From Wenzhouxiangella sp. (GTDB taxonomy: Bacteria > Pseudomonadota > Gammaproteobacteria > Xanthomonadales > Wenzhouxiangellaceae): a DNA stretch of 15,205 nucleotides. Below the pieces are notes generated by a model, which worked only from the letters and a program-made list of their open reading frames with translations, did not search any database and was not told the DNA's origin. Shown here piece by piece: positions 14,865 to 15,205 of the stretch. The number at the start of each line of letters is the position of its first letter. Position 1 is the stretch's first letter. The stretch covers positions 1 to 15,205 of the forward strand of contig SKKM01000241.1 of the NCBI GenBank assembly GCA_007121485.1. The letters run 5' to 3'. Made by a program: the position numbers and the translations under genes.

Positions 14865-15035
14865 TGTAGAGGGTTCCGAGCATCCGCTGGTGCCGTGGGC
14901 CTTCATGGCAGGCGGGGTGATCGGGCTTGATTCTTTCGGATTCAGGTTGCCTGTAGTGGGTTCCGAGCATCCGGTGGTGCCGTGGGGCTTCGGGCCGGGC
15001 GGGGCGATCGGCTGAGACGATGCCTTCAGGTTCAG
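14865..15035 (+). repeat. Two tandem ~87-bp imperfect direct repeats
   Basis: Copy 1 is 14865-14951 and copy 2 about 14952-15035; both start TGTAG and end near TTCAGGTT. Their core (14871-14904 and 14958-14991; GGGTTCCGAGCATCCG, then TGGTGCCGTGGG and CTTC) is 34 bases with only two differences. After it both have a GGCGGGG(T/C)GATCGG block. The inter-copy offset is 87 bases at the left and 84 at the right, so a net three bases are missing in copy 2. Confidence 0.85.
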
Positions 15036-15142
15036 TGGAGCTGGGTGCCCGCGAAGTGCCTCCTCTGCCGCCCGGCGTGCCGTGCCGGTTCCATCAGGCC
15101 ACTGCGGCGCGTAAAGATGCTGCAAGATGCGGGCAGCTTCCG

Positions 15143-15181
15143 CGCCCCGCCCGGCCCGAATCCCACGACACCCCCGGATGC
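15143..15181 (-). repeat. Inverted copy of the repeat core
   Basis: The sequence CGCCCCGCCCGGCCCGAA (15143-15160) is the exact reverse complement of TTCGGGCCGGGCGGGGCG in copy 2 (14990-15007). It continues with TCCCACGACACCCCCGGATGC, which pairs with the rest of the core with one missing base and a few differences. Confidence 0.75.
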
Positions 15182-15205
15182 AGCAGATTTGAGAGATGGG
15201 AGGGG

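Larger units (their letters stand above)
14848..15205. other. Gene-free stretch with a repeat cluster
   Basis: No gene is supported here. The stretch contains two tandem copies and one inverted copy of a repeat, and in the minus strand reads as low-complexity peptide only because of the repeats. A ten-base match to the unit tail (GATCGGCTGA, 14846-14855) begins two bases before the spt stop and recurs at 15006-15015, perhaps the end of an eroded earlier copy. The segment 15036-15142 shows no recognised feature. The tail 15182-15205 is purine-rich. Confidence 0.6.

Noticed and set aside
14712..15125. Minus-strand frame with repeated HGT(T/S)GCSEP peptide.
   Set aside because: The peptide repeat only mirrors the DNA repeats, the frame runs antisense into spt, and the DNA copies differ by indels as non-coding repeats do.
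14865..15181. Repeats considered as a CRISPR array.
   Set aside because: Only two direct units without distinct spacers, units far longer than CRISPR repeats, and no cas genes.

Overview
The window is GC-rich, gene-dense DNA from a Gram-negative bacterium. Gene content (glutamyl-queuosine tRNA synthetase, E. coli-like AccA, TilS, XseB, HtpX, a FimX-like EAL protein, a HiPIP) suggests a gammaproteobacterium near the Xanthomonadales/Lysobacterales or Chromatiales. That placement is inference; no rRNA or taxonomic marker is present.

Left part (1-5227) is mostly housekeeping. It starts with the 3' end of a degenerate EAL-domain gene, which converges on htpX (minus strand). A plus-strand run follows: gluQ (tRNA-Asp queuosine modification), accA (fatty acid synthesis), tilS (tRNA-Ile lysidine modification) and xseB (exonuclease VII small subunit). 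xseB is not followed by ispA/dxs, its frequent partners. Middle part (5268-6373): an AlkB-family dioxygenase gene (minus strand) diverges from a Tat-exported high-potential iron-sulfur protein gene, which ends at a strong intrinsic terminator.

Right part (6397-14847) is the notable region: eight genes in two divergent operons around a 157-bp control region. Rightward: fatty acyl-AMP ligase, NAD-dependent epimerase/reductase (CerR-like), acyl carrier protein, and serine palmitoyltransferase-family enzyme. Leftward: a GNAT-like protein resembling bacterial ceramide synthase, a MobA-like nucleotidyltransferase, and an LptF/LptG permease pair. The set matches the ceramide pathway described in Caulobacter. 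The ligase would load a fatty acid on the carrier protein, Spt would condense it with serine, the synthase would N-acylate the product, and CerR would act as reductase. The nucleotidyltransferase could activate a head group.

The permease pair is the strongest candidate for something new. By eye, the LptG-like protein has lost or charge-reversed the basic residues that E. coli LptG uses to hold lipid A phosphates (K34, K40, K41, R133 and R136 become E31, E37, Q38, E130 and I133). LptF K30 and R33 become Y and Q. Together with its place in a ceramide operon, this suggests a dedicated sphingolipid exporter derived from the LPS extractor.

The last ~360 bases are non-coding. They hold two tandem ~87-bp imperfect repeats and an inverted copy of their core, an uncharacterised intergenic repeat family.
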